Assembly: GCF_000424145.1 (NCBI RefSeq)
Contig: NZ_KE384140.1
Coordinates: forward strand, 47,615 to 111,614
Direction of reading: 5' to 3'
DNA from: Butyrivibrio sp. AC2005
GTDB taxonomy: Bacteria; Bacillota; Clostridia; Lachnospirales; Lachnospiraceae
DNA length: 64,000 nt
Positions within the stretch are counted from its first letter, which is position 1. Every line of letters begins with the position of its first letter. Positions 27,720-36,600 of this stretch are shown here, piece after piece. Under the pieces are notes generated by a model that was not told where the DNA came from, did no database searches, and saw only the letters and a list, made by a program, of their open reading frames with translations. The translations under genes and the position numbers were made by a program.

Positions 27720-27733
27720 GCCTTGGTTTTTCT
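27702..27733 (+). terminator. Terminator containing the stop codon in its loop
   Basis: AAAACCAAGG (27702-27711) pairs with CCTTGGTTTT (27721-27730), followed by TCTC. The TGA of the upstream gene (27717-27719) lies in the loop, so the terminator begins inside the coding sequence. Confidence 0.9.
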
Positions 27734-28120
27734 CTTTCTTATGAAAATTTGCCGTGGGTAAATCATATTGTTCTATTGTTCATCCAGAAAATTGTTGCTG
27801 GTTATAATGGGTGACCTATAAGGATCCCTATATTCATCCATTAATATAATTATTATAATACTGAATGAAAACGTAAGTTGTCCTATTCATACTTTTTTTG
27901 ATTTGTTCGCGATTAGGATGAATGACAACGTAAATGTATTTCCGCAGACTAAAGATAATTCACCTCAATATTAAAAAAGTATATATGTGTATGAACAGTC
28001 CATATAAATTGTACATACATGTTTGGGGAAGGTACAATTATGGATGAATAGATACTATATTTTTTTCATAAGAAAATGATAAAACTATAATAATGGGTGA
28101 ATATACAGATGCTCATAATA
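27734..28120. repeat. Intergenic repeat tract R3 (TTCATCC variant)
   Basis: AT-rich and gene-free. GTTCATCC/ATTCATCC motifs, AACGTAAGTTG and AACGTAAATG, one GTTCGCGATTAGGATGAATG and CCGCAGACT occur in the same order as in the TTCGCGAA tracts, but with TTCATCC/GGATGAA in place of TTGACGTAA. It appears to be a sister subfamily of R1. Confidence 0.6.
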
Positions 28121-28149
28121 AAAAAGGCGCCATCATAAGATGACGCCCT
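28121..28149 (-). terminator. Terminator of the minus-strand lipoprotein gene
   Basis: On the minus strand GGCGTCATC-ttat-GATGGCGCC is followed by TTTTTTATT, 12 bp after the stop codon. Confidence 0.88.
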
Positions 28150-28161
28150 AAAGAAATTTAA

Positions 28162-29097
28162 TTATTCAACTGTAACACTTGTGATGTGAGGGTTAACGCC
28201 CTGATACCAGTAAAGGAAACCTTCCATATTTACCTTATCACCAACATTGAGTGCCTCAACAGCCTTGTATACATCAGAATCCTTATCGCAAAGATAAGAC
28301 TCAACAGTAAATGTATATGTCTTGCCATCAGCAGAAACGTTGAAGTAAAGGTCATCACCCTGAGAACCTGAACCATCATAGTTGTAAAGGAATGCAACAT
28401 CGTTTCCATCAGCATCCTTAGAAGCTTCAACTACCATATCTTTGAAAGATACATATTCATTCTGGTGATCGATAAGTGAAGCATCAGCAAGAAAAGATGT
28501 TACATCTTCGGGTTCAGCAACATAGTTTCCATCCTCAATTTCAAAAGTAGCATCTGTGATTTCTACTTCACCTTCCCACTCTGACTTGTAACCTGTAACC
28601 TTGATCTTTGTACCTTTCTCAAGCTTGTCGTAATCTTCCTGTGAGCAAGGCATGTTGTAAAGGAAGTAAGCTCCATCCTCATCCTGTGTGTAGATAGTAG
28701 CGTTACCAACGCCTTCGTTCTCCCACCAGCCTTGCTTAGCCTGAACATAAGTCTCAACTGTAACTTCTGAATCAAGATCAGCTGCAACATATTCATCGTG
28801 GCTCATAACTTCACCGGTAGCCACTTCTGAGCTTTCATCATCTGCTGTTTCTTCTGCATTTTCATCTGCTGCATCAGCTACTTCTGAGCTCTCTTCAGTA
28901 GCATCAGCTTCTTCTGAATTTTCTTCAGTAGCATCTGCCACTTCTGAACTCTCCTCAGCAGCGTCTGCCTCTTCTGCATCAGAAGCCTCTGCTTCAGCAG
29001 TAGTCTCTGTCTCTGCAGTCTCAGTCTTAGCACCACATGCTACCATGCTAAATGCAAGGCCAAGAGCTAATAAAGTTGCGATAGTCTTCTTTTTCAT
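28162..29097 (-). CDS. OB-fold-like lipoprotein with an acidic repeat spacer
   Basis: 311 residues from the ATG nine bases after AAGGAGG; an in-frame upstream ATG abuts the site. The signal peptide MKKKTIATLLALGLAFSMVAC ends in a lipobox. Residues ~25-100 are an acidic spacer made of about five 10-residue repeats (EEADAAEESS, EVADATEENS, EEADATEESS, EVADAADENA and a decayed one). Two similar beta-rich domains follow (starting DSEVTVETYVQAKQGWW and NEYVSFKDMVVEAS; ending in KGTKIKVTGYKSEWEG and GDKVNMEGFLYWYQG), each with the strand pattern of an OB fold. Function unknown; an extracellular binding protein is likely. It is a single-gene unit with its own promoter and terminator. Confidence 0.75.
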   Translation of the reverse strand: MKKKTIATLLALGLAFSMVACGAKTETAETETTAEAEASDAEEADAAEESSEVADATEENSEEADATEESSEVADAADENAEETADDESSEVATGEVMSHDEYVAADLDSEVTVETYVQAKQGWWENEGVGNATIYTQDEDGAYFLYNMPCSQEDYDKLEKGTKIKVTGYKSEWEGEVEITDATFEIEDGNYVAEPEDVTSFLADASLIDHQNEYVSFKDMVVEASKDADGNDVAFLYNYDGSGSQGDDLYFNVSADGKTYTFTVESYLCDKDSDVYKAVEALNVGDKVNMEGFLYWYQGVNPHITSVTVE

Positions 29098-29169
29098 AAT
29101 TTTCATCCTCCTTAAAAATTGGTCAGCTGCCAATATCCGGCTCACTGCCATTTTTTGTTACCGTCGCTT

Positions 29170-29196
29170 ATTATACCACAAATTAGAAAATTGCAA
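29170..29196 (-). promoter_or_regulatory. Promoter of the OB-fold lipoprotein gene
   Basis: On the minus strand TTGCAA, 15 bp, then TGTGG-TATAAT, an extended -10. It lies 73 bp before the start codon. The same TGTGGTATAAT occurs before gmd (49669-49679). Confidence 0.6.
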
Positions 29197-29308
29197 GAAA
29201 AAAGAGTATGATTAGCAGAAACTTTATAAAGAGGATTTGTTGTAAACACTCTGTCAATCTGGGCAGCTGAAAACTAATAAGCATTGGATTATGTCTGCAT
29301 AAGATATT

Positions 29309-30091
29309 TTATAGCAGATAATGTTCTATTAGTCTTAAAACATGCTTGGTATTAAGCGGTCGGTCGCTTGTTTCGCGTGTAATAATAAGATTGTCTCCAA
29401 GAAAAATTCCATTTGATTCATAGTTATCGAGTTTATGCATGCTTTTACTCAGATAATCATGGTCATCTAAAAGTCCTAAATGTTCCCAGTAAATGATTTT
29501 TCTTTGGGGCATTTTCATTATTGTAAAATCCGGGTATATCTTTTGCTTCCCTAAAAAAGTCGGACATTCGTATTTATACGGTATTCCGGCCTTAGATAAA
29601 GCGTTGGCAATCATGACTTCTGACTTTGAGCGTACTCGCTCATTCTTGTTTGTGTAGTGTTCGGCCGTTCCTTCTTCAAAATATAAAGGCTCATATGGTT
29701 CTGAAAGCCAGGTTTCCAGAAAGATATCATCTGGAAGAAAGTGAGGCGTTATTAGAATTTTTCGTCCCGAAACCAGATGATCATATACTTCTTCATAAGT
29801 TATATCCGGCATGGATTTTGAATATCTGGATATAGCGGTCATCTCTTTTTTTATGGATTTCTGTATTTTTTGTTCATAATCTCGTTGTGCTAGTTTTTTT
29901 ATAGTATCAATCTCTTTTTTCTGAATGTACTTATCTCGGATATCTTTCCCATTTCCCCGAATATAATAGTAGGGATTACCTTTTTTATGGATGATTTTTA
30001 GACTCCCGACGGGTAGATCGTTAATAGTACGGTCGCATTTTTCGAGAATGGCTTTTAGCTCCTTTTCCCTTTCGTCAAATTCTTTCTTCAT
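29309..30091 (-). CDS. Uncharacterised protein with PD-(D/E)XK nuclease-like motifs
   Basis: 260 residues, no signal peptide or membrane segment. The first ~110 residues are charged and helical (DEREKELKAILEKCDRTI...). In the second half SKSEVMIANAL, YPDFTI and IIYWEHLG occur in the order and spacing of the catalytic core of PD-(D/E)XK nucleases (helix Glu, Asp on the first strand, Glu on the next); the usual Lys of (D/E)XK would be replaced, with EH seen instead. Similar YPDF...YWEH proteins are common in Lachnospiraceae, with no known function to my knowledge. The start site has only a weak AAAGGA at a distance. It stands alone between repeat tracts, which may hint at a mobile or defence origin, but nothing in the sequence proves it. 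Confidence 0.6.
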   Translation of the reverse strand: MKKEFDEREKELKAILEKCDRTINDLPVGSLKIIHKKGNPYYYIRGNGKDIRDKYIQKKEIDTIKKLAQRDYEQKIQKSIKKEMTAISRYSKSMPDITYEEVYDHLVSGRKILITPHFLPDDIFLETWLSEPYEPLYFEEGTAEHYTNKNERVRSKSEVMIANALSKAGIPYKYECPTFLGKQKIYPDFTIMKMPQRKIIYWEHLGLLDDHDYLSKSMHKLDNYESNGIFLGDNLIITRETSDRPLNTKHVLRLIEHYLL

Positions 30092-31012
30092 ATATGTCTT
30101 TTTGTCCTTTCATATGTAGTATTTATGATTGTGGTTGTAGATGTAGTTGCAGGTGCAGAAAATAGATATCAGTGCATAAAGCAATTACCTATGCATAAAG
30201 CAAATATCAATGCATATAACAAATAAGTACAAAATGGTTATTGTTCACAAATGCTAAATTATTAAAAAATGGAATGTATGCGAAATACGCATTTTTGGAA
30301 TCAGTATTAAAAACATTAGAAGTGCTTTTAAGCACGGTTAAGAATAATATCACCAATCATAATAAATGTCAAATGTGAAAATGAAGGCTGACAATATGAT
30401 AGCTTTGAGAGGCATAAACCTTTTGCATACGTGAATTTAGATTGGATTAGTCATATTTATGAGTATAGTTCTATAATATTCATCCAATATTTATAACTTC
30501 AATATTACGAATGAATAGTTTCATAATGATAGTTCATCCCTAAAATAGTAAAGGGAAATATTGAATGAATAATAATAAAATATGTTCATCTATATTTTGT
30601 GTGGTTTAATAATGGATGAATTTCTATGGCTTGCGGGAGTCAAATAAATTATGGAATTCACCCTAGGCGCGAACAAGTATTTATTATGGATGAACAGAGA
30701 TACAATTAAGGTAATCCAATAGATTTAAAGAGGAAAATATGGGTGAATTACATAGCATAACAGGGAAACCAATATTCCAAAATGGTAATAACGGGTGAAC
30801 TGTATACGTAACCTGGTATCCAAAATAAAAAAAGTAATATCACTGGATGAACCAAGTTTCAAAAAAGTACATTTTGCAGGACAAATGCCATAATAGTGAA
30901 TGAAACAGACACAAATAATAATAGAGCAACATATACGAATAATAAATCAACAGATGAAAATAAGGGTAATTAATTGAAGATGATTGATAAGTAATAATAA
31001 TACAAAAAATCG
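30092..31012. repeat. Intergenic repeat tract R4 (TTCATCC variant)
   Basis: About 920 bp of AT-rich gene-free DNA. TTCATCC/GGATGAA/GGGTGAA motifs recur at roughly 30-60 bp spacing from ~30470 to ~30850, with one CTTGCGGGAGTCAA ... GGCGCGAACAAG unit at 30630-30680 matching the core of the TTCGCGAA units. Confidence 0.55.
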
Positions 31013-31041
31013 TTTAACAAAAACCATATCCATGGTATAAT
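31013..31041 (+). promoter_or_regulatory. Promoter of the gene at 31123
   Basis: TTTAAC (31013-31018), 17 bp, TATAAT (31036-31041), about 75 bp before the start codon. Confidence 0.75.
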
Positions 31042-31122
31042 ATTCGAGTACGAACTACTACATGTTGTGGTTGGTACGGGAGTGCAAATGGTATGATTTG
31101 AAGAGTTTTGTTGGGGTGAGTC

Positions 31123-31938
31123 ATGGACTACGATTATCTGTCTTCAATAGTTTCCAATTACAGCAACCTGACATCACTGAGTACGCTTGGGGGAAGTGCA
31201 CTTGGTGGTAGTACTGCTTTGAAGGGAGTGTCTTCATTACTGAATTCCGGAAGCGCGCTGGATTCACTTGATAACACTAGCTCTCTTGTGGGAGCCAATA
31301 CCTTTTCAGCTATTCTTGAAGCTGCTATGAAGGCCGGCAGAACTGGGGATGACGCCGGAGATACAGCTTCAGGCAATTTGAGTTCAGTAGCGGAGATTGC
31401 GACAGGACTGCTGACGAAGGCTACAGAGGGGGATTCCACTGATGTAGCAACGAATCTGTCGGATGAGGCTGCGCAGAAGCTGGTAGGTATTGCCGGAGCA
31501 GGCACAGATGCTGCATTTGAGGGAGAGGCCAGAAGCAATATGATCCTTCAGAATTATCTTTACACAGCGATGATGAAGGATTCACTGGAGAACTCCCTGA
31601 CTGAGAAGGCAGATTTTACGTCCGGACTTTTTTCAGAACTTGCCGTAGGCGGTGAGGACGAAGATGGTACTTCGGCGCTTAGCTCACTTAAGGACAGCAC
31701 ATTAGGTGCTATCGGTAACTATTCGTCATATAAGACGCTACTTGATAATACAAATCTTGATGAGCTTGCAGATGATGTGGTTTCATCATACGACGGACAG
31801 GGATCACTTCTTCGAGAGATGCTTAGCAGCTTATCTAGCGAACTAAAGAATACTTCAGCTTCTGAAGCAACTCAGGAACACAATAGAAGTTTCGACTCAC
31901 ATCTAAGGCTTCGATCCGCTTCATATCGTCGGGCGTGA
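31123..31938 (+). CDS. Uncharacterised Ser/Leu/Gly-rich protein, 3' end overlapping an opposite gene
   Basis: 271 residues, not recognised. It has a good promoter and a GGGGTGAG ribosome binding site. The N-terminal 60 residues are Ser/Leu/Gly/Asn-rich (SSIVSNYSNLTSLSTLGGSAL), and a helical middle part contains NMILQNYLYTAMMKDSLENSL. There is no signal peptide, cysteine or membrane segment. The last ~34 codons (31835-31938) lie antisense to the C-terminal codons of the aldo/keto reductase gene, and the final residues (EHNRSFDSHLRLRSASYRRA) look unlike the rest. The natural end may have been lost in a rearrangement that joined the two genes tail to tail. Confidence 0.6.
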   Translation: MDYDYLSSIVSNYSNLTSLSTLGGSALGGSTALKGVSSLLNSGSALDSLDNTSSLVGANTFSAILEAAMKAGRTGDDAGDTASGNLSSVAEIATGLLTKATEGDSTDVATNLSDEAAQKLVGIAGAGTDAAFEGEARSNMILQNYLYTAMMKDSLENSLTEKADFTSGLFSELAVGGEDEDGTSALSSLKDSTLGAIGNYSSYKTLLDNTNLDELADDVVSSYDGQGSLLREMLSSLSSELKNTSASEATQEHNRSFDSHLRLRSASYRRA

Positions 31939-32680
31939 GATGAATGTGCTCAAGGTGAATGTTCCTCTGAATATGATCAGGATTTGAAGATTTTGTTATG
32001 AAAACATGCCCCATCTGTTCATGCCAACGCAATATAACTTGCGGTACAGTTGTATGATGGGCTGTTGCAATATCCATTAGAATTTCATTATTTAATAAAA
32101 GTGGGTTTCCGTGACCAAGCGGATACCATGCTTCTAGCTGAATGTTTTTCTCATTCAGCTTTTTTTGTATGTGTTTTTGGTGTAAAAAAGGATGGCATTC
32201 TATTTGATCAATGACAGGACGAATGTTTGCAATGCTGCACAGCTCGTCTATGGATCTTTCTGTAACAAAATTGCAAACACCTATGGATCGCGCAAGTCCC
32301 TCATCTACTGCTTTCTCCATTTCCTTCCATGCATTCTGCCATTTTGCCATAATCGGAGTCGTGAGTAAAAGCAGGTCGACGTAGTCAGTTCTGAGTCTTT
32401 TTAGTGTGCGTTCAAGAGACTTGCGAGTGCGACATTTATTGTAATATGAAGGTGGTATTTTTGCGGTTATGAAAAGTTCAGATCTGTCCACCGGGGATTC
32501 AGATATAGCCAGGCCGACAGAGGCTTCGTTCAGATACATTGGTGAAGTATCAATCAGCCTGATGCCTGAGTTGATGGAGTACAAAACTACCTGCTCGCAA
32601 ATATCAGGATCAGCCAGATTCCTGGTTCCTATTCCCTGAACGGGCATTTCTATTTGAGTGTTTAGAAGAACTGTCTGCAT
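31835..32680 (-). CDS. Aldo/keto reductase family protein lacking the catalytic His
   Basis: 281 residues from ATG 32680, preceded by AGAGGATACATT; a longer in-frame start lacks a site. The barrel features of NADPH-dependent aldo/keto reductases are clear: D44 and Y49 in IDTSPMY, K74 in ITAKI, NFVTERSIDEL, DQIECHPFL, and the cofactor-binding FITKSSNPDHIQRN near the C-terminus. The fourth tetrad residue, normally His in DLYLIHWP, is Thr (T107 in DLLLLTTP). This would weaken aldehyde reduction or change the reaction; other aldo/keto reductases with altered tetrads are known. The 3' end overlaps the convergent gene at 31123 by 104 bp with no terminator between. Confidence 0.85.
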   Translation of the reverse strand: MQTVLLNTQIEMPVQGIGTRNLADPDICEQVVLYSINSGIRLIDTSPMYLNEASVGLAISESPVDRSELFITAKIPPSYYNKCRTRKSLERTLKRLRTDYVDLLLLTTPIMAKWQNAWKEMEKAVDEGLARSIGVCNFVTERSIDELCSIANIRPVIDQIECHPFLHQKHIQKKLNEKNIQLEAWYPLGHGNPLLLNNEILMDIATAHHTTVPQVILRWHEQMGHVFITKSSNPDHIQRNIHLEHIHLTPDDMKRIEALDVSRNFYCVPELLQKLKYSLVR

Positions 32681-32704
32681 AATGTATCCTCTAGGGGTAA
32701 TCAA

Positions 32705-33673
32705 ACTGTATATGGAAGGATGATATTAAATATTTCTCACGGGTAAAAATTGTAGCAAGGGTACCACTTTTAGTTAATAGTTGCCGATATGAATATATTT
32801 GTTCGCGGGTATACTTATCGGTTCTATGTCAGTAATTCCCGCAGAGTTCAGAATTAAGTCTATACAACGCAGAATGATTTCGCTGATCTATTTATTGTCC
32901 CAAAATCGGTTAAATCTATGTTTACGCTTGTTCAGCATCAGTTAAGTCTATGTTGATGATTATTCAGGATTAGTTAAGCATATATGATTGTTCAGAAACA
33001 GTTAAGCATATATGATTATTCAAGAACAGTTAAGTCTACATTGATGCTTGTTCAAGGATCGACGTAATTGAAATTTAAGGGTTAGACCAATAAATCTTTT
33101 ATTATACTTTTTGACTGATGCATTTCGGCTTGCGGCAATTATGCTTACTGCATGAGTTACGTCTGTTCGCGAACAATTATGAATTTAGACGTAAGCAAAA
33201 TTTAGTTGGTGAACCAACACTTGAATTCTGATAACTATTGACGTAAATGTATAGATTTGTAAAATTTATTATTCTATGCATTTTACGTCTATTCACAATG
33301 ATATTATCTCATTGGTATATTACCCTTATTTTACGGTAGACCATAATCTATTTTTTTGATTCCGTTGACTGAATTACACTGGCTTGCGGTAACAAGCTCT
33401 CTTAATAAGTTACGTCTATTTGCGAACAAATCAGTCCTTGGGAATAACCATCATTTTCGGGTTAAAACAATTTGCTCTCAAATGCGCCTTCTGACGTAAC
33501 CAATCTCTTCCTAAAACGTATAGTCCTTCGATTTTCCTCAGTAAATCAATAACCGGACATGGACCAATATTTTCTGTAAGAAAATATAATTTGTTCGGGA
33601 GTAGACGTAACTCATGCAGTAAGCATAATTGCCGCAAGTTGAAATGTGTCAGTCAAAAAGTGCACTAATCAAA
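32705..33673. repeat. Intergenic repeat tract R5, inverted relative to R1
   Basis: 970 bp gene-free. Minus-orientation units of the TTCGCGAA family lie around 33109-33190 and 33358-33430, with the inverted pair TTGACGTAA (33238-33246)/TTTTACGTC (33283-33291) between them. A plus-orientation unit is at 33584-33658, just outside the sensor kinase gene. At 32890-33060 four copies of a TTCAG/TTCAAG...GTTAAG[CT]ATAT segment recur. The reverse complement of 33060-33480 follows R1 (1510-1920) motif by motif. Confidence 0.75.
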
Positions 33674-36600
33674 CTATCCCAGTACCTCCAACAACTTTTC
33701 TCTATCAACATCTGCCAGATACTTTCCTACAATTCGGTATTTCTCGACCATATCCTCAGGAATAGAGTAGCCTTCCAGCATCTTATAGATTACGGAAGCG
33801 TTATCATAATCGAAGGCTTCCATAAGCTCGCGGATGTTACTGAAAGCAGATTCCAACTCATCTGCAGGAATTTCAGGACGGGAGTCAGTATCATTCTGTT
33901 TGGAATTCTTTCCTTCAACACCAACTGGCAGATTCTCGGTAGTATTCCCTCCAACACCAACTGGCAGGTTCTTGGTAGCACTTCCTTCATCTCCACCAAG
34001 TAGTTTCTCATCAGCATTACCTTCACCATCATCACTACGGAGGTTCGAGGTAGAGCTTATTCCCAAGAAATCCATATAATCCTTAATCATCTTTATAATT
34101 ACAACAGTTCCTTCATGAATTCTTGTGTCGTTATTACCAGCCCCATCACCGCTTGAATGGCCATCATCAGCCCCACTATTACTTGAATGAACATCACCGG
34201 AACCATCTGTACTTAAACCATCATTACTTAAACCATCAATACTTACGCCATTATAGCTGCCATTTTCCCCATTCCTTGATAGCCACTCATTTCCCTGCAT
34301 CTCCAGAAGTTCTGCCTGTTTTGACAGTTCACCGGCGCCAATGATCCGCGCAGAACTCTTCAAAGAGTGAACCTGGATAGTGAAATTCTTTATATCACCG
34401 GCAGCCTCATACTCAGTAATCATCCTAAGCTTATCAGGAAGATGTAGCTTAAAATCCTCAATAACTTCAAGTGCAAGATCTTCACCGCCGCAATTACGTA
34501 CGGCTTCATCTACATTTATTCCCTTGTAGGACCTGAGCTTTATCATGCTTTCAGACATACGCTCGCCCAAATCTATAATCCCAGAAGATGCATGGTCAGA
34601 AAGTCTACTATCGGAACCTTCCACAATCCCGAAAGCAGCACCATTAGAAAGTCTACTATCGGAACCTTCCATAATCTCAGAAACATTATTAGAAGCCATA
34701 AACCCAGCATTATCTGCAAGCCTACTGCAATCATCCTCAAGCCTACTACCACCATCCCCATCAGAAGCTTCTGACAACACAACCTTCTCTGAAGGCAGAT
34801 ACTGAATCAGCATGTTCTCTAATCTACCTGGATCTATGGGCTTTGAGAGATAGTCAGCAAAGCCTGACTCCAAATAGAATTCACGGGCACCTGCGACAGC
34901 ATTAGCAGTAAGCGCAATGCAGACAGTATCAGTATTGAGATTGCTATCCAGATTCTTCATGGCAGCAAGTGTCTCTATTCCGTCCATTTCAGGCATTCTG
35001 TGATCCAGGAAAATAAGATCATATTTTTCCTGCTGTACAAGTCTCAGCGCTTCTTTTCCGCTTTCCGCAGTTACCACCTGCACGAGAGTCTGCTTCAGAA
35101 GTCCCTTTATTACAGTAAGGTTCATGCTTGTATCATCCACAACAAGAATCTTTGCATCAGGTGCGGTAAAGCTTTCGTGATATTGCTTCTTTATGTTGAC
35201 GGATTCTTTATAGCGCTTCTCGAAATCGCCGATGGGTTCAGGGTCGCAGACCTTTTGCAAAACGGTGAATGAAAAATCGGAACCTTCTCCATACACGCTT
35301 TTGACAACAAGTCTTGTATTCATCATGGCAAGGAGCTTCTTAACTATACTCATTCCCAGGCCGGTACCCTCGATGGTACGATTTCTGATTTCTTCAATCC
35401 TCTCAAAGGGAGAGTAGAGCTTCTGGATATCTTCCTCCTTGATTCCAATTCCTGTGTCAGCAACCCGCACGGTCAGAGCTATGAATTTCGATTCCTCGGC
35501 GCAGGCAGGTTCAACGCTACCAATTACACCACTATCGACTACATCACCTTCATTTGCTGAACTATCAGTCATGATAACTGAACAATTAATGGACGTCTGA
35601 TCAATCTCTTCATAGGAAAATTCCAATGTGACGCTACCCTTTTCCGTATACTTCACCGCATTAGTCAGAATATTAGTTGCACACTGCTTAATCCTGATCT
35701 CATCACCAAAAAGAAGGTCAGGGATATTCTCATCAACCACAACCTTCAGCTCGAGATTTTTGTCTTTTACACGGGTAATGATCATATTTACAAGATCGTT
35801 AATAACAGAGCTTAGGTTGTACTGAACAGGCAGAATCTCCATCTTTCCGGCTTCAATCTTGGAGAAATCAAGAATGTCATTAACAAGCGATAAAAGAGTA
35901 TTCCCCGCGCGCTGGATAGTACTTGCATACTCAAGAGTATGAGCCTCATTGCTCTCGCGCAGAATCATCTCATTCATTCCAAGTACGGCATTTATAGGCG
36001 TACGTATTTCGTGGGACATATTTGATAAAAAGGATGACTTTGCCTCGCTGGCAGCCTCCGCGATACGAAGGTCTTCCTTAAGCTTTTGCTCTTCCTGAAT
36101 TCGTTCGATATAACCTGTCACCTCATTTAATGTGATCAGTAGTGAATAATACAAATCTGTAATCTCATCATGTGTGTTTATGCGCTCGCTTTTAATAGTC
36201 TGCAGATACTCGGTGCGGTTGTCGTCAGTAGTGTCCGTAAATTTAAGCAGGAAATTAGAAAGTCGACCAATAGTTCCACCGATTTTTGTTTTTGCATAGA
36301 AATTAATGGTGGAGGCAATAGGAACTGCAATACTGAGCTCCATGAAAAGCATTTTCACTGAAAAGGCTATGCCATAATCATTGTAAATGAATACAGCATC
36401 TTTGCTTAGCTGCTGCGTTTTTAATAAACCATCATTCATCATCATTCGCAGATCAGGGAAAAGAATCCGCGTATAGAAAATTGAAAACGCACCAAGAACA
36501 ATAGCTTCTGAAATTGCTATAGCAGTAATTTTTACGCTAAGACGTGTCTTTTTTATCGCATTCTGGAAGATGAGATTTTCCACATATTCCCTTGTGTACA

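Noticed and set aside
33629..34003. 124-codon plus-strand open frame near the repeat tract
   Set aside because: Mostly antisense to the hybrid kinase; begins within a repeat unit.
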